The notes beneath the pieces are model-generated. The model made no database searches. It was not told the origin of the DNA and was given only the letters and a program-made list of their open reading frames with translations. A stretch of DNA of 64,000 nucleotides, from the NCBI GenBank assembly GCA_008330645.1, contig VLTN01000053.1, forward strand, positions 1 to 64,000, written 5' to 3'. This DNA is from Cafeteria roenbergensis (lineage: Eukaryota; Sar; Bigyra; Bicosoecida; Cafeteriaceae). Of the stretch, positions 1 to 9,156 are shown piece by piece. The position numbers were made by a program, and so were the translations under genes. The stretch's first letter is position 1. Every line of letters starts with the position of its first letter.

Positions 1-750
1 TTTGATAATGGACCAGAGTTTAAAAATAAAAATGTGGTTGATTATTTCAAGTCTAAAAATTCATCTATTAAATATACTAAACCATATAGAAGCCGCCAAA
101 ATGGACTGGTAGAGAATATTAATTTTATAATTGGAAAATTAGTCGGTGTTTATCAAAATAAAGGAATGTTAAAAAATAAGGAGTTTAAATGGGTTGATTT
201 ACTGCCCGACATTGTTAGAGTTTATAACAAATCACAAGAAAATATTAAACCTCCTGACAAAATGGAGTACCCTAAATGTAAGGGTGATGCTTGTGAATTA
301 TTAAAAGTAGATGATAAGGTACGAATTCCTTTAGAGCATCCCGTCCATCCTAAAACGGGAGAACCTTACCCGACTAAAAAGTTTAGAAGTAACGATATAA
401 GATATGACCCGAAAGTATATGAAATAGAGAACGTAATTTTAAAACCTAATACTCCCCCTTTATATATGGTTAATCAAAAAGACAGAGTGGCATATACTAA
501 AAAACAAATAGAACCCTTAAATAATGAGGTTGAAAGTGAGAGTGAGGATGAGGAAGAAGAACTACCAGATGGAGTTTATAAAATTGAAAAGTTTTTAAAT
601 AAACGAAAACAAAAAGGGAAGGTACAGTTTTTAGTAAAATATCAAGGATTTGAAGAGGAAAAGGACCAGCTTTGGCAGGATAGAACTTTTTTAATTAGTG
701 AGTTGGGGACGGATCAATTTAAGGAATTAGAAAGAGATTTTAAAAAATAA
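1..750 (+). CDS. Virophage rve-family integrase with C-terminal chromodomain (5' end outside window)
   Basis: The reading frame is open from base 1 to the stop at 748-750, so only the C-terminal part (249 residues) is present. It begins inside the DDE/rve integrase core: a DNGPEF motif supplies the second catalytic aspartate, and the block YRSRQNGLVENINF carries the glutamate region. An SH3-like segment follows around residues 130-170, then a very acidic linker. The end is a chromodomain with the YKIEKFLNKR and FLVKYQGF signatures, which in related elements directs integration to particular chromatin. Mavirus and Polinton-like integrases share this architecture. Codon use is AT-rich, unlike the neighbouring Ngaro and host genes. 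Confidence 0.9.
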   Translation, partial: FDNGPEFKNKNVVDYFKSKNSSIKYTKPYRSRQNGLVENINFIIGKLVGVYQNKGMLKNKEFKWVDLLPDIVRVYNKSQENIKPPDKMEYPKCKGDACELLKVDDKVRIPLEHPVHPKTGEPYPTKKFRSNDIRYDPKVYEIENVILKPNTPPLYMVNQKDRVAYTKKQIEPLNNEVESESEDEEEELPDGVYKIEKFLNKRKQKGKVQFLVKYQGFEEEKDQLWQDRTFLISELGTDQFKELERDFKK

Positions 751-753
751 ATT

Positions 754-1065
754 AGACAACAAGCCTGAAGAGGCTGAACACTGAGCTGAACGAATGACAA
801 CACATCCAGTCAAAGGGATTCCATATCCCGCGACAAGACCAGGCGGCGAAGAGGCGAACCGGAGGAGGGTGTCCTTCTCGCTGCAGAGCGGGGGAAAGCT
901 CTGCCCAACGGGCGCGCGCGCAATCAGCACACCGGACGCAGGAACTCTCCCGTCCGTAACGGGAAACTCAGCGGCACGGCACTCGCCTGCCCTGATCAGT
1001 TATCCCACAGGGAATCAGCGACTCCGCATTCCCGCCGCGTTTGTGTGACGCGCGCTTAAGCTTTT
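754..1065 (+). repeat. Ngaro split direct repeat A1
   Basis: This 312-bp sequence recurs without visible change at 6653-6964. It marks the left end of the Ngaro element, directly after the stop codon of the virophage integrase. Confidence 0.9.
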
Positions 1066-1071
1066 AGGCGC

Positions 1072-2978
1072 ATGGCAGCGGCAGCCCGAGTGGGTGCTGC
1101 GGCGGGTCCCGACGTGGACTCGGACACATGGACGGCGTTCCGAAGCGCGGTCCCGGGCCTCCCGGCCTCTTGGGGCGCGTTTGCGGCGCAGGAAGAGGTG
1201 CGGGAAGGACCCACTGCGGCCGAAAAGCAGTTCGGACTGGGGGCGTGGTTGGTCTGGCTTCGGCGGGCGCCGGGGCTGACCACGATCGCGCGGTCGGCGA
1301 CCAACCGGAGCGTCCGCTCCTGGCTGTCGAACTGGGCGGCGGCCCTGGACTCCGCGGCCGACGCGGACGCGCGCAGCCTGCTTATCGCCGGTTGGCTCTT
1401 AGCGCGCCAAATTGGCAGAGCCGAGGTCGACCAGTCGCTGCAGAGTTTGGCGGCGGCAATTCGGACGGACGAGGACTTCCTGGCGGCGCTCGCTTCCGGC
1501 GGCGGCCAGACGGCCGGGCTATCCGCGGAGCGGGCTCGGATCAAGCTCTTCTTAACGGTGCTGGGGGCAGTGGACGCTCGGACGGTTGACGCGCATCGGG
1601 CGGGGGCGGACGCGATGGCGCCGTCGACCGGCCCGGGTGCGCGTCCGAGTTCCCGGGGGTCAGAAGCCTCGGTGGGTGCTGGCATGAGCGCCGGCACGGA
1701 GGACACGGACAGCGTCCGAGGGGTGCTGGCACTGGACGGGGGCCCTCGCCACGCGGGGCGCCCCCCTCGCCAGACAAGGCCGGCAGCGGGGGGTCTCGGG
1801 TGGAGCCGTCCGCGCGGCCCCGGGACCGCATGGCCTTGGTGGGAGCGGCGGTGGATCTGTCGTTCCGTGCGCAGTCGTCTCGCGTAGCGGCGTGGGGGGC
1901 GGCCGGCGTGCACCCGGACACGCTGCTGGTCGCCACGATGGTCCCGTTCGTCCCGGAAGGGGCCGCAACGGCGCGGGTGCCGGGAGCAGCCGCGGCGGCG
2001 GCGGTGATACGGGCCTCGGTGGCTTCAACTCGGGCTCCCCCCTGCGACATGTCGGTGCTCCTGCGGGCGGCAGCGGCGTCCATCCGACGGCTGGTGGTCG
2101 CGGATGGGAGGCGCGCGCCGGGACATGTGCTCGCGATGGCGTCCAGCGTGGCAGAGGCGGTCGCGGCGCGGGCAGAGCGGTGCGCAGACGAGCGCATGCG
2201 TTGGGAGTTGCACCTCGGAGAGGAGGCCGACTCCCAGGCGGTGATGAATCTGCACGACGCTATGGTCCTCCAGGAGTCACTGCCGGGCATGCGCGCTGTG
2301 GCAGCGGCGTTCTTCCACGAGGGGGACGCGCTGGGCTACATGGCGCTGATGTGCGCGATTCTCGTGTGGGGCGGGGCCGTCGAGTGTCGGGACCCGGCAG
2401 TGCGGGGGGCCCTCGAGGGGCTCGGCCTCTCCGTGTCGCTATCCCTTCCCTGGGGACCGCTTGGCTCTTATTCGAGGGAGGGGATCAGCCTGGCAAGGTC
2501 TGCGCGGCTAGAGGCGCTCCTGGCGAGGATGCCGTCGAGGCTGGCCGGCGCGGCCCGCCCGGCGGGCGTTAGCCGCGGGCCGGGGCGGGCGCCCCCCGCA
2601 CACCCCTCGCAGCACGGATGGACGGGCGAGGCGGAGACGAGGCCCCGGGAAAGAAGGGCGCGGTCCCCCGGGGACGGGACCCGGGGCCCCAACATCACGG
2701 CTGCCATGAAGCGGAGTGTCGGTCTGAGCCCGATGGAGGCGTCGGCAGCGCTTACCGGCGATCCAGAAGCGGTGTTCTGGATGGTGGTGGCCAAGGCAGC
2801 TCCTAAGCGGCGCCTGGGTGTGTTGCAGCGCTGTGTCCGGGACGCTGGCGGGGACTCGCGTCCCGCCGCGATGTGGGCTCGCCTTCGGGACGAAGGGGCC
2901 TGTACCGCATCCTCGTTGGACGAGGTTCTGAACGGGCTGCCGAAGCAGCGGAGGCAGAGTTTTGGAGGGCCTTTGTGA
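1072..2978 (+). CDS. Ngaro ORF1 (gag-like) region
   Basis: This GC-rich coding region lies between A1 and the reverse transcriptase region, the position of the gag-like ORF1 in Ngaro elements. The predicted products are rich in alanine, arginine and proline, and I see no recognisable enzyme motif. The assignment is by position and family layout, not by sequence signature, so the functional call is weaker than for the reverse transcriptase and recombinase. Confidence 0.6.
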
Positions 2979-5326
2979 GTGGGCAACGCGCGCACAAAGG
3001 CGATCAGCGGCGGAAGGCACCCCCGGAGGAGGGGGATCTTCCTGTGTCGTTGCCTCCAACCTCACGCGACCGGGCACACGCCTCACAGCGTCCGGGTCAG
3101 TCGGGAAGGCGGAAGCGGCCGGATGAGGATGCGGCCGTGGCGGCCCGATACCGGGCGGCGCTTCGAAGGCCAGCCCCTGGCCCGGACTCCCTCGCCCAGC
3201 GAGTGTCGCGAAGTGGAACGAGCTGGGCGAAAGTCACCGAGCCGTCTCTTCTGTACGCCCGGGCGCAGGCCCTGCTCGCGGCGTGCGGGATGGACGCGGA
3301 AGTGGTGGACCCGGATGTGTTGGAAAAGTGGCTGGGCACTCTAGCTGCCCAGGGCGCACTGAAGGGTCCGGTGGAGCAGGCAATGGCGCAGGCGAACTGT
3401 CCTGCGGCGTTCGCGGAAGGCGGATTTATGCATACACTCGGGGCTTTTCCCGTTGTGGCGGGCATGGAGCCGGCAGGCGGCCCGTGCATAAATCCCGTGG
3501 AGGTTCTTCGCAGGTTGCGGGGCACTTCTTCGGTGGGATGGCGGCACGCGTTTGCAGTGGGTTTACTAGGAGTTAGTGCGGAACTCTCCGCTCCGGTAAC
3601 GTCCTTCGAAGCGCGGCCGAACAAGGCGCCGGATGTAGAAGGCGCGGCGGAGGCCATGGAGGCCCTCGTGCGCCGGGACATAGAACGGGGGTGGCTCTCC
3701 CCCTGGCCGAAGGGGGTGGCGCCGCCCCCACACAGCCCCCTATCATGCGTCCCCAAGTCGAATGGGCGGTTTCGCCTGATCTGTGACGACAGTTCTAGAG
3801 ACAAGGGCGGTCGTCTCCGGGGCCCGAACGGGCTGGCCCGGACACAGGTGATGCCGTTTCCAGTCACTACGGATGCGTTGCGAGTGGCGGCATGGCTGCG
3901 TCGTGTGTCGGCGGGTCAGGAGGGCCGGCCGGTCTTCCTGTGGGCTCTTGACGCAGAAACGGCCTACAGGAGAATGGCGCTGGGAGGAGCGGCGCGGGGA
4001 GCCACGTGCGTGGTGTGGAAAGGCACGCGCTACGCGGTGACCAGAGCGAGTATGGGAAGCGTTTGGTCGGCAAGCGCCTTGAATCTCATCATGGTGGCGG
4101 TGGTAACGTCACTGCGCAGTGAGCGAGGCAGTGGTCTGGCGTACTGTGACGACTCCATCTGGGCGCTGCGAGGGACTCGGCAGCAAGCCGAGGCCTTTCG
4201 CGAGAGAGCGATCGCTACTCTGCAAGCGATCGGGCTTCCGGTAGCGCGAGAGAAGCTGCTCCCGTGCGCACACTTTGTGGACTGGATCGGGCTGCGGGTG
4301 AGCGCGGTGGCACACCCACCCACCGTCGCGTTCACTCCGAGCATGGCAGATGCGCTGGAGACAGACCTTGCCAAGATCCGGGAGGGCGCTTCTATGGCGG
4401 TGGACAAACTGCGCTCCGTGCTGGGTCGGCTGGCATGGCTGGCGGCGGTTATGAGCCCCGCGCGCCTGTGGCTTAGGCGGCTGTGGCAGGTGGCGCGGGA
4501 GAGCTCGGCGGGTTCCGCGCGGTTCTCGGCGGCGCACGAGCGGGCGGCTGGGGCCTTGCGGAAGTGGTTTGTGCGCCCCGTGTGGCGGGTGGATGACATC
4601 GGGCGCCGGCAGAGCCTGGACGATCACCCGCGGTTCGTGGTGGTCTCGGACGCCTCCGGGCGTCAGGGAGGCGCAGTGATTCTCGATCTCGCTACGACGG
4701 TGAACGGGCGGCTAGCGGACGGGCGCGTGGGCAGAGGGGTGCGAGCCACGGCGTTGCGCGTCAGGTATTCGGCGCCGATCCCGCAGTCGGCCAGGTCGGA
4801 GCTGGTGACCGCGGTGTCTGTGGTGCAGTGGGTCGCGTCTGCGGCGTGTAACGAGACGGTGCTGTTCCTCAGCGATTCGACAGCGGCAGGCGCGGCGCTG
4901 CGAGGCAGGGCCGCGGCGAAGGCGAGGCACGCCGACCAGGCAGGCGAGGCCTTGGCGGAGGTACTGTTGCGCAAACGCATTTTTGTGCACAGCAGGTTCA
5001 TCCCGGGGGCGGACAACAAGGCCGCGGACTGGCTTTCGAGAGAAGCGCTGGCCAAGCAACGGGCCGCGTGGCAGAGCTCTGCCGAGTGGGCGGCAGGCTT
5101 GCAGCACATCTGGCGGCTTGCGGGGCCGCTAAGGCGCGGGCCGGCGGAGGGCATCCTCCTCGAACCAGTTTGGCGAACGGTGGACGCAGATGCGCAGTGG
5201 TTCGGCACGGAAACCGGAGGCGGGGACGCGGACCGGGCGTGCGGGGAGCAGCGCACGTGCGGGTCGCGCGAGCCGGCCGGCCGCGGCGGCAGCCGCGGCT
5301 CCGGACGAACCAACCAACCTCTTTGA
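2873..5326 (+). CDS. Ngaro reverse transcriptase / RNase H
   Basis: The protein contains reverse transcriptase signatures in order: the finger motif SNGRFRLICD, the palm aspartate in LWALDAETAYRRM, and the active-site box AYCDDSIWAL. An RNase H-like segment follows, starting near VVVSDASGRQGGAV with further acidic residues at FLSDSTA and GADNKAADWLS. This RT-RH order without an aspartic protease or DDE integrase is typical of the DIRS/Ngaro group. It copies the element's RNA into DNA, and integration is left to the downstream tyrosine recombinase. Confidence 0.9.
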   Translation: MGSPSGRRGLYRILVGRGSERAAEAAEAEFWRAFVSGQRAHKGDQRRKAPPEEGDLPVSLPPTSRDRAHASQRPGQSGRRKRPDEDAAVAARYRAALRRPAPGPDSLAQRVSRSGTSWAKVTEPSLLYARAQALLAACGMDAEVVDPDVLEKWLGTLAAQGALKGPVEQAMAQANCPAAFAEGGFMHTLGAFPVVAGMEPAGGPCINPVEVLRRLRGTSSVGWRHAFAVGLLGVSAELSAPVTSFEARPNKAPDVEGAAEAMEALVRRDIERGWLSPWPKGVAPPPHSPLSCVPKSNGRFRLICDDSSRDKGGRLRGPNGLARTQVMPFPVTTDALRVAAWLRRVSAGQEGRPVFLWALDAETAYRRMALGGAARGATCVVWKGTRYAVTRASMGSVWSASALNLIMVAVVTSLRSERGSGLAYCDDSIWALRGTRQQAEAFRERAIATLQAIGLPVAREKLLPCAHFVDWIGLRVSAVAHPPTVAFTPSMADALETDLAKIREGASMAVDKLRSVLGRLAWLAAVMSPARLWLRRLWQVARESSAGSARFSAAHERAAGALRKWFVRPVWRVDDIGRRQSLDDHPRFVVVSDASGRQGGAVILDLATTVNGRLADGRVGRGVRATALRVRYSAPIPQSARSELVTAVSVVQWVASAACNETVLFLSDSTAAGAALRGRAAAKARHADQAGEALAEVLLRKRIFVHSRFIPGADNKAADWLSREALAKQRAAWQSSAEWAAGLQHIWRLAGPLRRGPAEGILLEPVWRTVDADAQWFGTETGGGDADRACGEQRTCGSREPAGRGGSRGSGRTNQPL

Positions 5327-6395
5327 CGTGGTTGGGGCGGACCGGACTTGGGCCGGGCTAGAGGCGTTTTGCGACGCCCTAGCCTGGGCGATGGCGTACC
5401 ACCTGGGGGTCGGCAAGAGCGTCCCGCCCCGGCTTTGGCGCGAGCTCCCCGAGACGCACGGGGCAGCTTGGGGGCGGGCCCTCGCGCTGGCCAACCCCTC
5501 GACGAAGCGCGTGGGCGCGTTGTCGGCGGTGCGATGGTATTGCCGTGTTTCACGGGCGGGGAGACGGGCGTTCCCCCCTCGGCACGGGATGGCGGATGAC
5601 TGTGCGGGCCTTATCGCCGGCATGGCTTGCCGAGGGGTGTGCGAGCTGGCGCCCAGCACCAGGGCGACCTACATTGCGTCGGTGCGGGCGGTGGCAGTGC
5701 GGTGTCTGGGCGAGGTGGAGGATCGCGCTACGAGGTGCTGGCCCCTCCTCAGTGCCAGGGCCATGGCGTGGGCGGCCCCGCGGGTGGACACGCGGCCAGC
5801 AGTGGCAGCCGAGGCGTTTGAGGCAGCGGTGCGGGACAGGACCGCACCAAGGGCGGTGCGGATGGCGCTGGGGTTCGCGTGGGACACGGTGTCCCGGTGC
5901 TCCGATATCGTGGACGAGGCCCGGGGTCATGGGACGTCAGCCCGGGGACCGGTGCTGCTGAGGCAGATGCAGGTCCGGCCGGACCCCGGAGGCGGCTTCG
6001 CCGTGGAGCTGGTCACGAGGACCAAGACGTCCAGAGGCCGGGCGGTGCGGATTGTGGCGCACACGAGGCGCGGATCCCCGGCGACGCACCCGAGGAGGAT
6101 GGGGTCGGCCCGGGTGTTGGCGAAGTGGCTGGGCGATCGCCGGGCGGCGGGGGCGGACGAGGAGGAGCCACTGTGGCGCAAGTCGAGCGGGGAGGCGGTT
6201 GTGACGGAGGATATCGTGGCCCTGCTGCAACGGCACACGCACGAACGAGTGTCGAGGCATTCCATCCGGATCGGGTCAGCATCGGCAGCGGTGGCGGCAG
6301 GGCTGTCGGTGGCCGCGCTGGCCACCTTGGGCGGTTGGCAGAGCCAGGAGGTGTGCAGGCAGTACGTGCGGCAGGCGCTGGGGGGGCACGTGTGA
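5190..6395 (+). CDS. Ngaro tyrosine recombinase
   Basis: The C-terminal half has the tyrosine recombinase signature. RHSIRIGSASAA supplies the His-x-x-Arg pair, LGGWQS supplies the usual His/Trp position, and CRQYVRQ contains the presumed nucleophilic tyrosine. This enzyme replaces the DDE integrase of LTR elements and explains the absence of target-site duplications. It is the last gene before repeat B1, as expected for Ngaro. Confidence 0.85.
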   Translation: MRSGSARKPEAGTRTGRAGSSARAGRASRPAAAAAAAPDEPTNLFDVVGADRTWAGLEAFCDALAWAMAYHLGVGKSVPPRLWRELPETHGAAWGRALALANPSTKRVGALSAVRWYCRVSRAGRRAFPPRHGMADDCAGLIAGMACRGVCELAPSTRATYIASVRAVAVRCLGEVEDRATRCWPLLSARAMAWAAPRVDTRPAVAAEAFEAAVRDRTAPRAVRMALGFAWDTVSRCSDIVDEARGHGTSARGPVLLRQMQVRPDPGGGFAVELVTRTKTSRGRAVRIVAHTRRGSPATHPRRMGSARVLAKWLGDRRAAGADEEEPLWRKSSGEAVVTEDIVALLQRHTHERVSRHSIRIGSASAAVAAGLSVAALATLGGWQSQEVCRQYVRQALGGHV

Positions 6396-6497
6396 GCCCC
6401 GCGGGCGGCCTGCGCGCGCGGCGAAAGGGGATGAGGAGAGCAACAGGCAGCTCTGCTGCGCCCCGGTTGGTATCGTATGGCGAATGGGACAGGCGGA

Positions 6498-6654
6498 GGG
6501 CAGACGCGGCTCTGCCCGCCGGGTGGAGGGCTCTACCAAGCAGAGCCCACTTGCCATACTCGGGGACCTACCCCCAGTCACGATCCCGGGTGAGAGGGGG
6601 CGACGACGAGCTCGGACACTCGCACACCCGCAATAGAAAACGATACGAGCTCAG
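6498..6654 (+). repeat. Ngaro split direct repeat B1
   Basis: This 157-bp sequence is repeated at 6984-7140. It lies 102 bp after the recombinase stop and abuts A2, forming the B1-A2 junction of the YR retrotransposon layout. Confidence 0.9.
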
Positions 6655-6964
6655 ACAACAAGCCTGAAGAGGCTGAACACTGAGCTGAACGAATGACAAC
6701 ACATCCAGTCAAAGGGATTCCATATCCCGCGACAAGACCAGGCGGCGAAGAGGCGAACCGGAGGAGGGTGTCCTTCTCGCTGCAGAGCGGGGGAAAGCTC
6801 TGCCCAACGGGCGCGCGCGCAATCAGCACACCGGACGCAGGAACTCTCCCGTCCGTAACGGGAAACTCAGCGGCACGGCACTCGCCTGCCCTGATCAGTT
6901 ATCCCACAGGGAATCAGCGACTCCGCATTCCCGCCGCGTTTGTGTGACGCGCGCTTAAGCTTTT
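6653..6964 (+). repeat. Ngaro split direct repeat A2
   Basis: Second copy of the 312-bp A repeat. No difference from A1 was found on reading, which argues for recent insertion. Confidence 0.9.
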
Positions 6965-6983
6965 CCCAGCCCACCCGCCCCGC

Positions 6984-7140
6984 GGGCAGACGCGGCTCTG
7001 CCCGCCGGGTGGAGGGCTCTACCAAGCAGAGCCCACTTGCCATACTCGGGGACCTACCCCCAGTCACGATCCCGGGTGAGAGGGGGCGACGACGAGCTCG
7101 GACACTCGCACACCCGCAATAGAAAACGATACGAGCTCAG
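6984..7140 (+). repeat. Ngaro split direct repeat B2
   Basis: Second copy of the 157-bp B repeat. It ends at the abrupt return to AT-rich virophage sequence at 7141 and so defines the right end of the Ngaro element. About 19 bp separate A2 from B2. Confidence 0.9.
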
Positions 7141-7187
7141 TAAATTTAATTATATTGTTTTGAATATAATTAAAGTTAGTTAATAAT

Positions 7188-9140
7188 TTAAAATGAAATA
7201 CCTATTTTTGCGGTTTTGGCTTTTATTGTTGTGGGTTTTTTGGTTTCTTTGGTTTCTTTTTTGGCTCTTGGTTTTCTTGTTTTCTTTTCTTTTAATTCAG
7301 GATTAATTATTTTAGAAGCTTGAACAGTGGTTGATGTTATGTTTTTATTTTCTTTCTCTTCTTTGACAGGTACAGCTGCGGCTCTCATTGATATTTTTTT
7401 AGTTTTTACTGGTTTAATTTTTGGTACTTGTTTGACTTTTGGCGGTTCTTCTTCATCATCACTGTCGCTTTCAATTTCTTCGGGTTCTACTGGTGCTTTT
7501 TGTTCTACTTCCTTTTTAATTTCTTGAGTTATGGATAATTTATTTAATTGATGTTGTTCAAGTAGTTTTTTAAGCTTTTCAATTTCTTCGGCTTGTTGTT
7601 TGATTATCTTTTCGCAGTCGGCTATGCTTCTTTTATGGTCGTCTGGGTCATCATCAATAAAGTCGGGTTCGTCTCCTTCAATTTTTTCTCTTGGTTTGTA
7701 ATCTATAAAGCATCCATAACCATTATATCCTGGGCACTTAAGCTTTCTATTATAATTAAAGCCTTTGTCTTTTAGTTCGCTTAAAACTTGAGACCGTCCG
7801 ATGTTCTTTTTTGTAGGATATTCCAAACGTACATTTTCTATAATATAATCAATATGTACCTTAGCCCCTTTTTCTTCTATTAAATATTTTTCTATGAAAT
7901 GGGCCCATTCATCATTTGCATCTACAATATCATCCGTCACACTTGTAAAGCATTCTGGAATGGTTGGTACATTTTCTTTTACAAGTTGAGAAGAAAGAAT
8001 ATAAAACATAGCATTTTTTTGTTCATCTGTAAAATTTTCTTCGGCATTAAAAAGTTTCTCATCTTTTAAATATACCGTATCATTATTTACTCGTGTTTTA
8101 TCATCTGTAAACTCGTTTTTATATTCATAGCCTTTTAATCTTCTTTCTATTCCTGAATCGGTTTTAAAGTTTATCATATGATTTGAAACAAAAATTAAGG
8201 TACCTTGAGTTCTAGTTTTAAAGGTACCATCTTGATAAAGTTTATTAGTTTGTATTTTTCCATCTACTACACTTTTAATTAAATCGGTATTTAATGATCG
8301 GGTGTCTATCTCATTTAAAAAATAATATCTTGTGTAGTTGTTAAAGCTGTTTAGTGATTTATCTTTATTGTTGTTGTGGTTTGAGAAAGTATCATTTTTT
8401 AAGCATTGAAAATAAACATCACTGACAGCAGCATTTATGAAATTATAAAGGGTTGATTTCCCGCGGGCTCCTTGACCGTAATTTACTAAAAACTCTTGCT
8501 TAGCACATACTCTCCCAGAAAGCATACCCCCTAGCATATGGAGACAATATTCGCGGGCCTCTTTTTCCCTGAAGAGTTGGTCAATTTTGGAGTTCAACCA
8601 GTTGATAGTCTCTTCTTTTGGGTTAATAAAATCCCTCTTTATATATTGATTAATAAAGCATGGTTTAGTTCGCTCTTCAAGTGTATTATTTAGTAAATTA
8701 AATCTTCCGTTTTGGAAATGGATTCCGTCTGGGTCATCGTTAAATGTTATATCATATGTTAAGTTGCTTCTTATGCTTGAAATGTTCCGTTTTATAAAAG
8801 TATTATTTAAAATCATTTTGAAGGCTTTTAATAATTGGTCAGGTGTTTTATTTGGGTTTCCTTCTATAAGCTTTAGTTTTAAGGTTTGTAGTTCCGTATT
8901 TGTTAATTTTCCAAAGCTTTGAGATAAATATTTAGTAATAGCCCCTGTTAAAGTATCATCAGATGATTTAGTTAGCGGATCATAAACATTTGTCTCGTTG
9001 AGCTTGTATAATTTACCCTCTACAATAATTAATTCCATTTTTAAAGCGTTTGAGATGATGGTACCTATTCTATCAGAGTCGGCGGCATCTTCGTGTATGG
9101 TGAGCATATCTTTTAAAGACATTAAATTTTTAAAGTTCAT
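7188..9140 (-). CDS. Virophage superfamily 3 helicase (primase-helicase type)
   Basis: This 650-residue protein has an SF3 helicase core in the middle. The Walker A loop is NYGQGARGKSTLYNF near residue 225. The Walker B region is YYFLNEIDTR near 270, and sensor-type motif C is LIFVSNHM near 315. The upstream region resembles the D5_N domain that links primase and helicase in viral replication proteins. The C-terminal 150 residues are a lysine-rich, low-complexity tail with a short coiled coil. It would unwind DNA during element replication. In mavirus-like elements this is the outermost gene next to the terminal repeat, as here. The start codon at 9140 is supported by the TCTA promoter just upstream. 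Confidence 0.88.
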   Translation of the reverse strand: MNFKNLMSLKDMLTIHEDAADSDRIGTIISNALKMELIIVEGKLYKLNETNVYDPLTKSSDDTLTGAITKYLSQSFGKLTNTELQTLKLKLIEGNPNKTPDQLLKAFKMILNNTFIKRNISSIRSNLTYDITFNDDPDGIHFQNGRFNLLNNTLEERTKPCFINQYIKRDFINPKEETINWLNSKIDQLFREKEAREYCLHMLGGMLSGRVCAKQEFLVNYGQGARGKSTLYNFINAAVSDVYFQCLKNDTFSNHNNNKDKSLNSFNNYTRYYFLNEIDTRSLNTDLIKSVVDGKIQTNKLYQDGTFKTRTQGTLIFVSNHMINFKTDSGIERRLKGYEYKNEFTDDKTRVNNDTVYLKDEKLFNAEENFTDEQKNAMFYILSSQLVKENVPTIPECFTSVTDDIVDANDEWAHFIEKYLIEEKGAKVHIDYIIENVRLEYPTKKNIGRSQVLSELKDKGFNYNRKLKCPGYNGYGCFIDYKPREKIEGDEPDFIDDDPDDHKRSIADCEKIIKQQAEEIEKLKKLLEQHQLNKLSITQEIKKEVEQKAPVEPEEIESDSDDEEEPPKVKQVPKIKPVKTKKISMRAAAVPVKEEKENKNITSTTVQASKIINPELKEKKTRKPRAKKETKETKKPTTIKAKTAKIGISF

Positions 9141-9152
9141 TATATAATACTA

Positions 9153-9156
9153 TAGA
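9153..9156 (-). promoter_or_regulatory. TCTA-type virophage promoter core
   Basis: On the minus strand a TCTA core sits 13-16 bases upstream of the helicase ATG, preceded by a run of A residues and followed by TATA-rich sequence. Mavirus genes are known to carry a TCTA motif matching the late promoter of the giant virus CroV. Position and flanks fit that pattern; the function is inferred. Confidence 0.6.

Larger units (their letters stand above)
754..7140 (+). mobile_element. Ngaro-type tyrosine-recombinase retrotransposon nested in the virophage
   Basis: This is a 6.4 kb GC-rich element inside AT-rich virophage DNA. It has the split direct repeat layout diagnostic of Ngaro and related YR retrotransposons: A1 (754-1065), internal region, B1 (6498-6654), A2 (6653-6964), B2 (6984-7140). 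The paired repeats appear identical by eye, so the insertion is young. The internal region holds a gag-like region, a reverse transcriptase/RNase H region and a tyrosine recombinase in the usual order. The element looks whole. It lies between the virophage integrase and helicase genes and disrupts neither. Confidence 0.9.

Noticed and set aside
794-1048. Small open frame repeated at 6693-6947
   Set aside because: It lies wholly within the A repeats of the Ngaro element, so its duplication reflects the repeat and not a gene.
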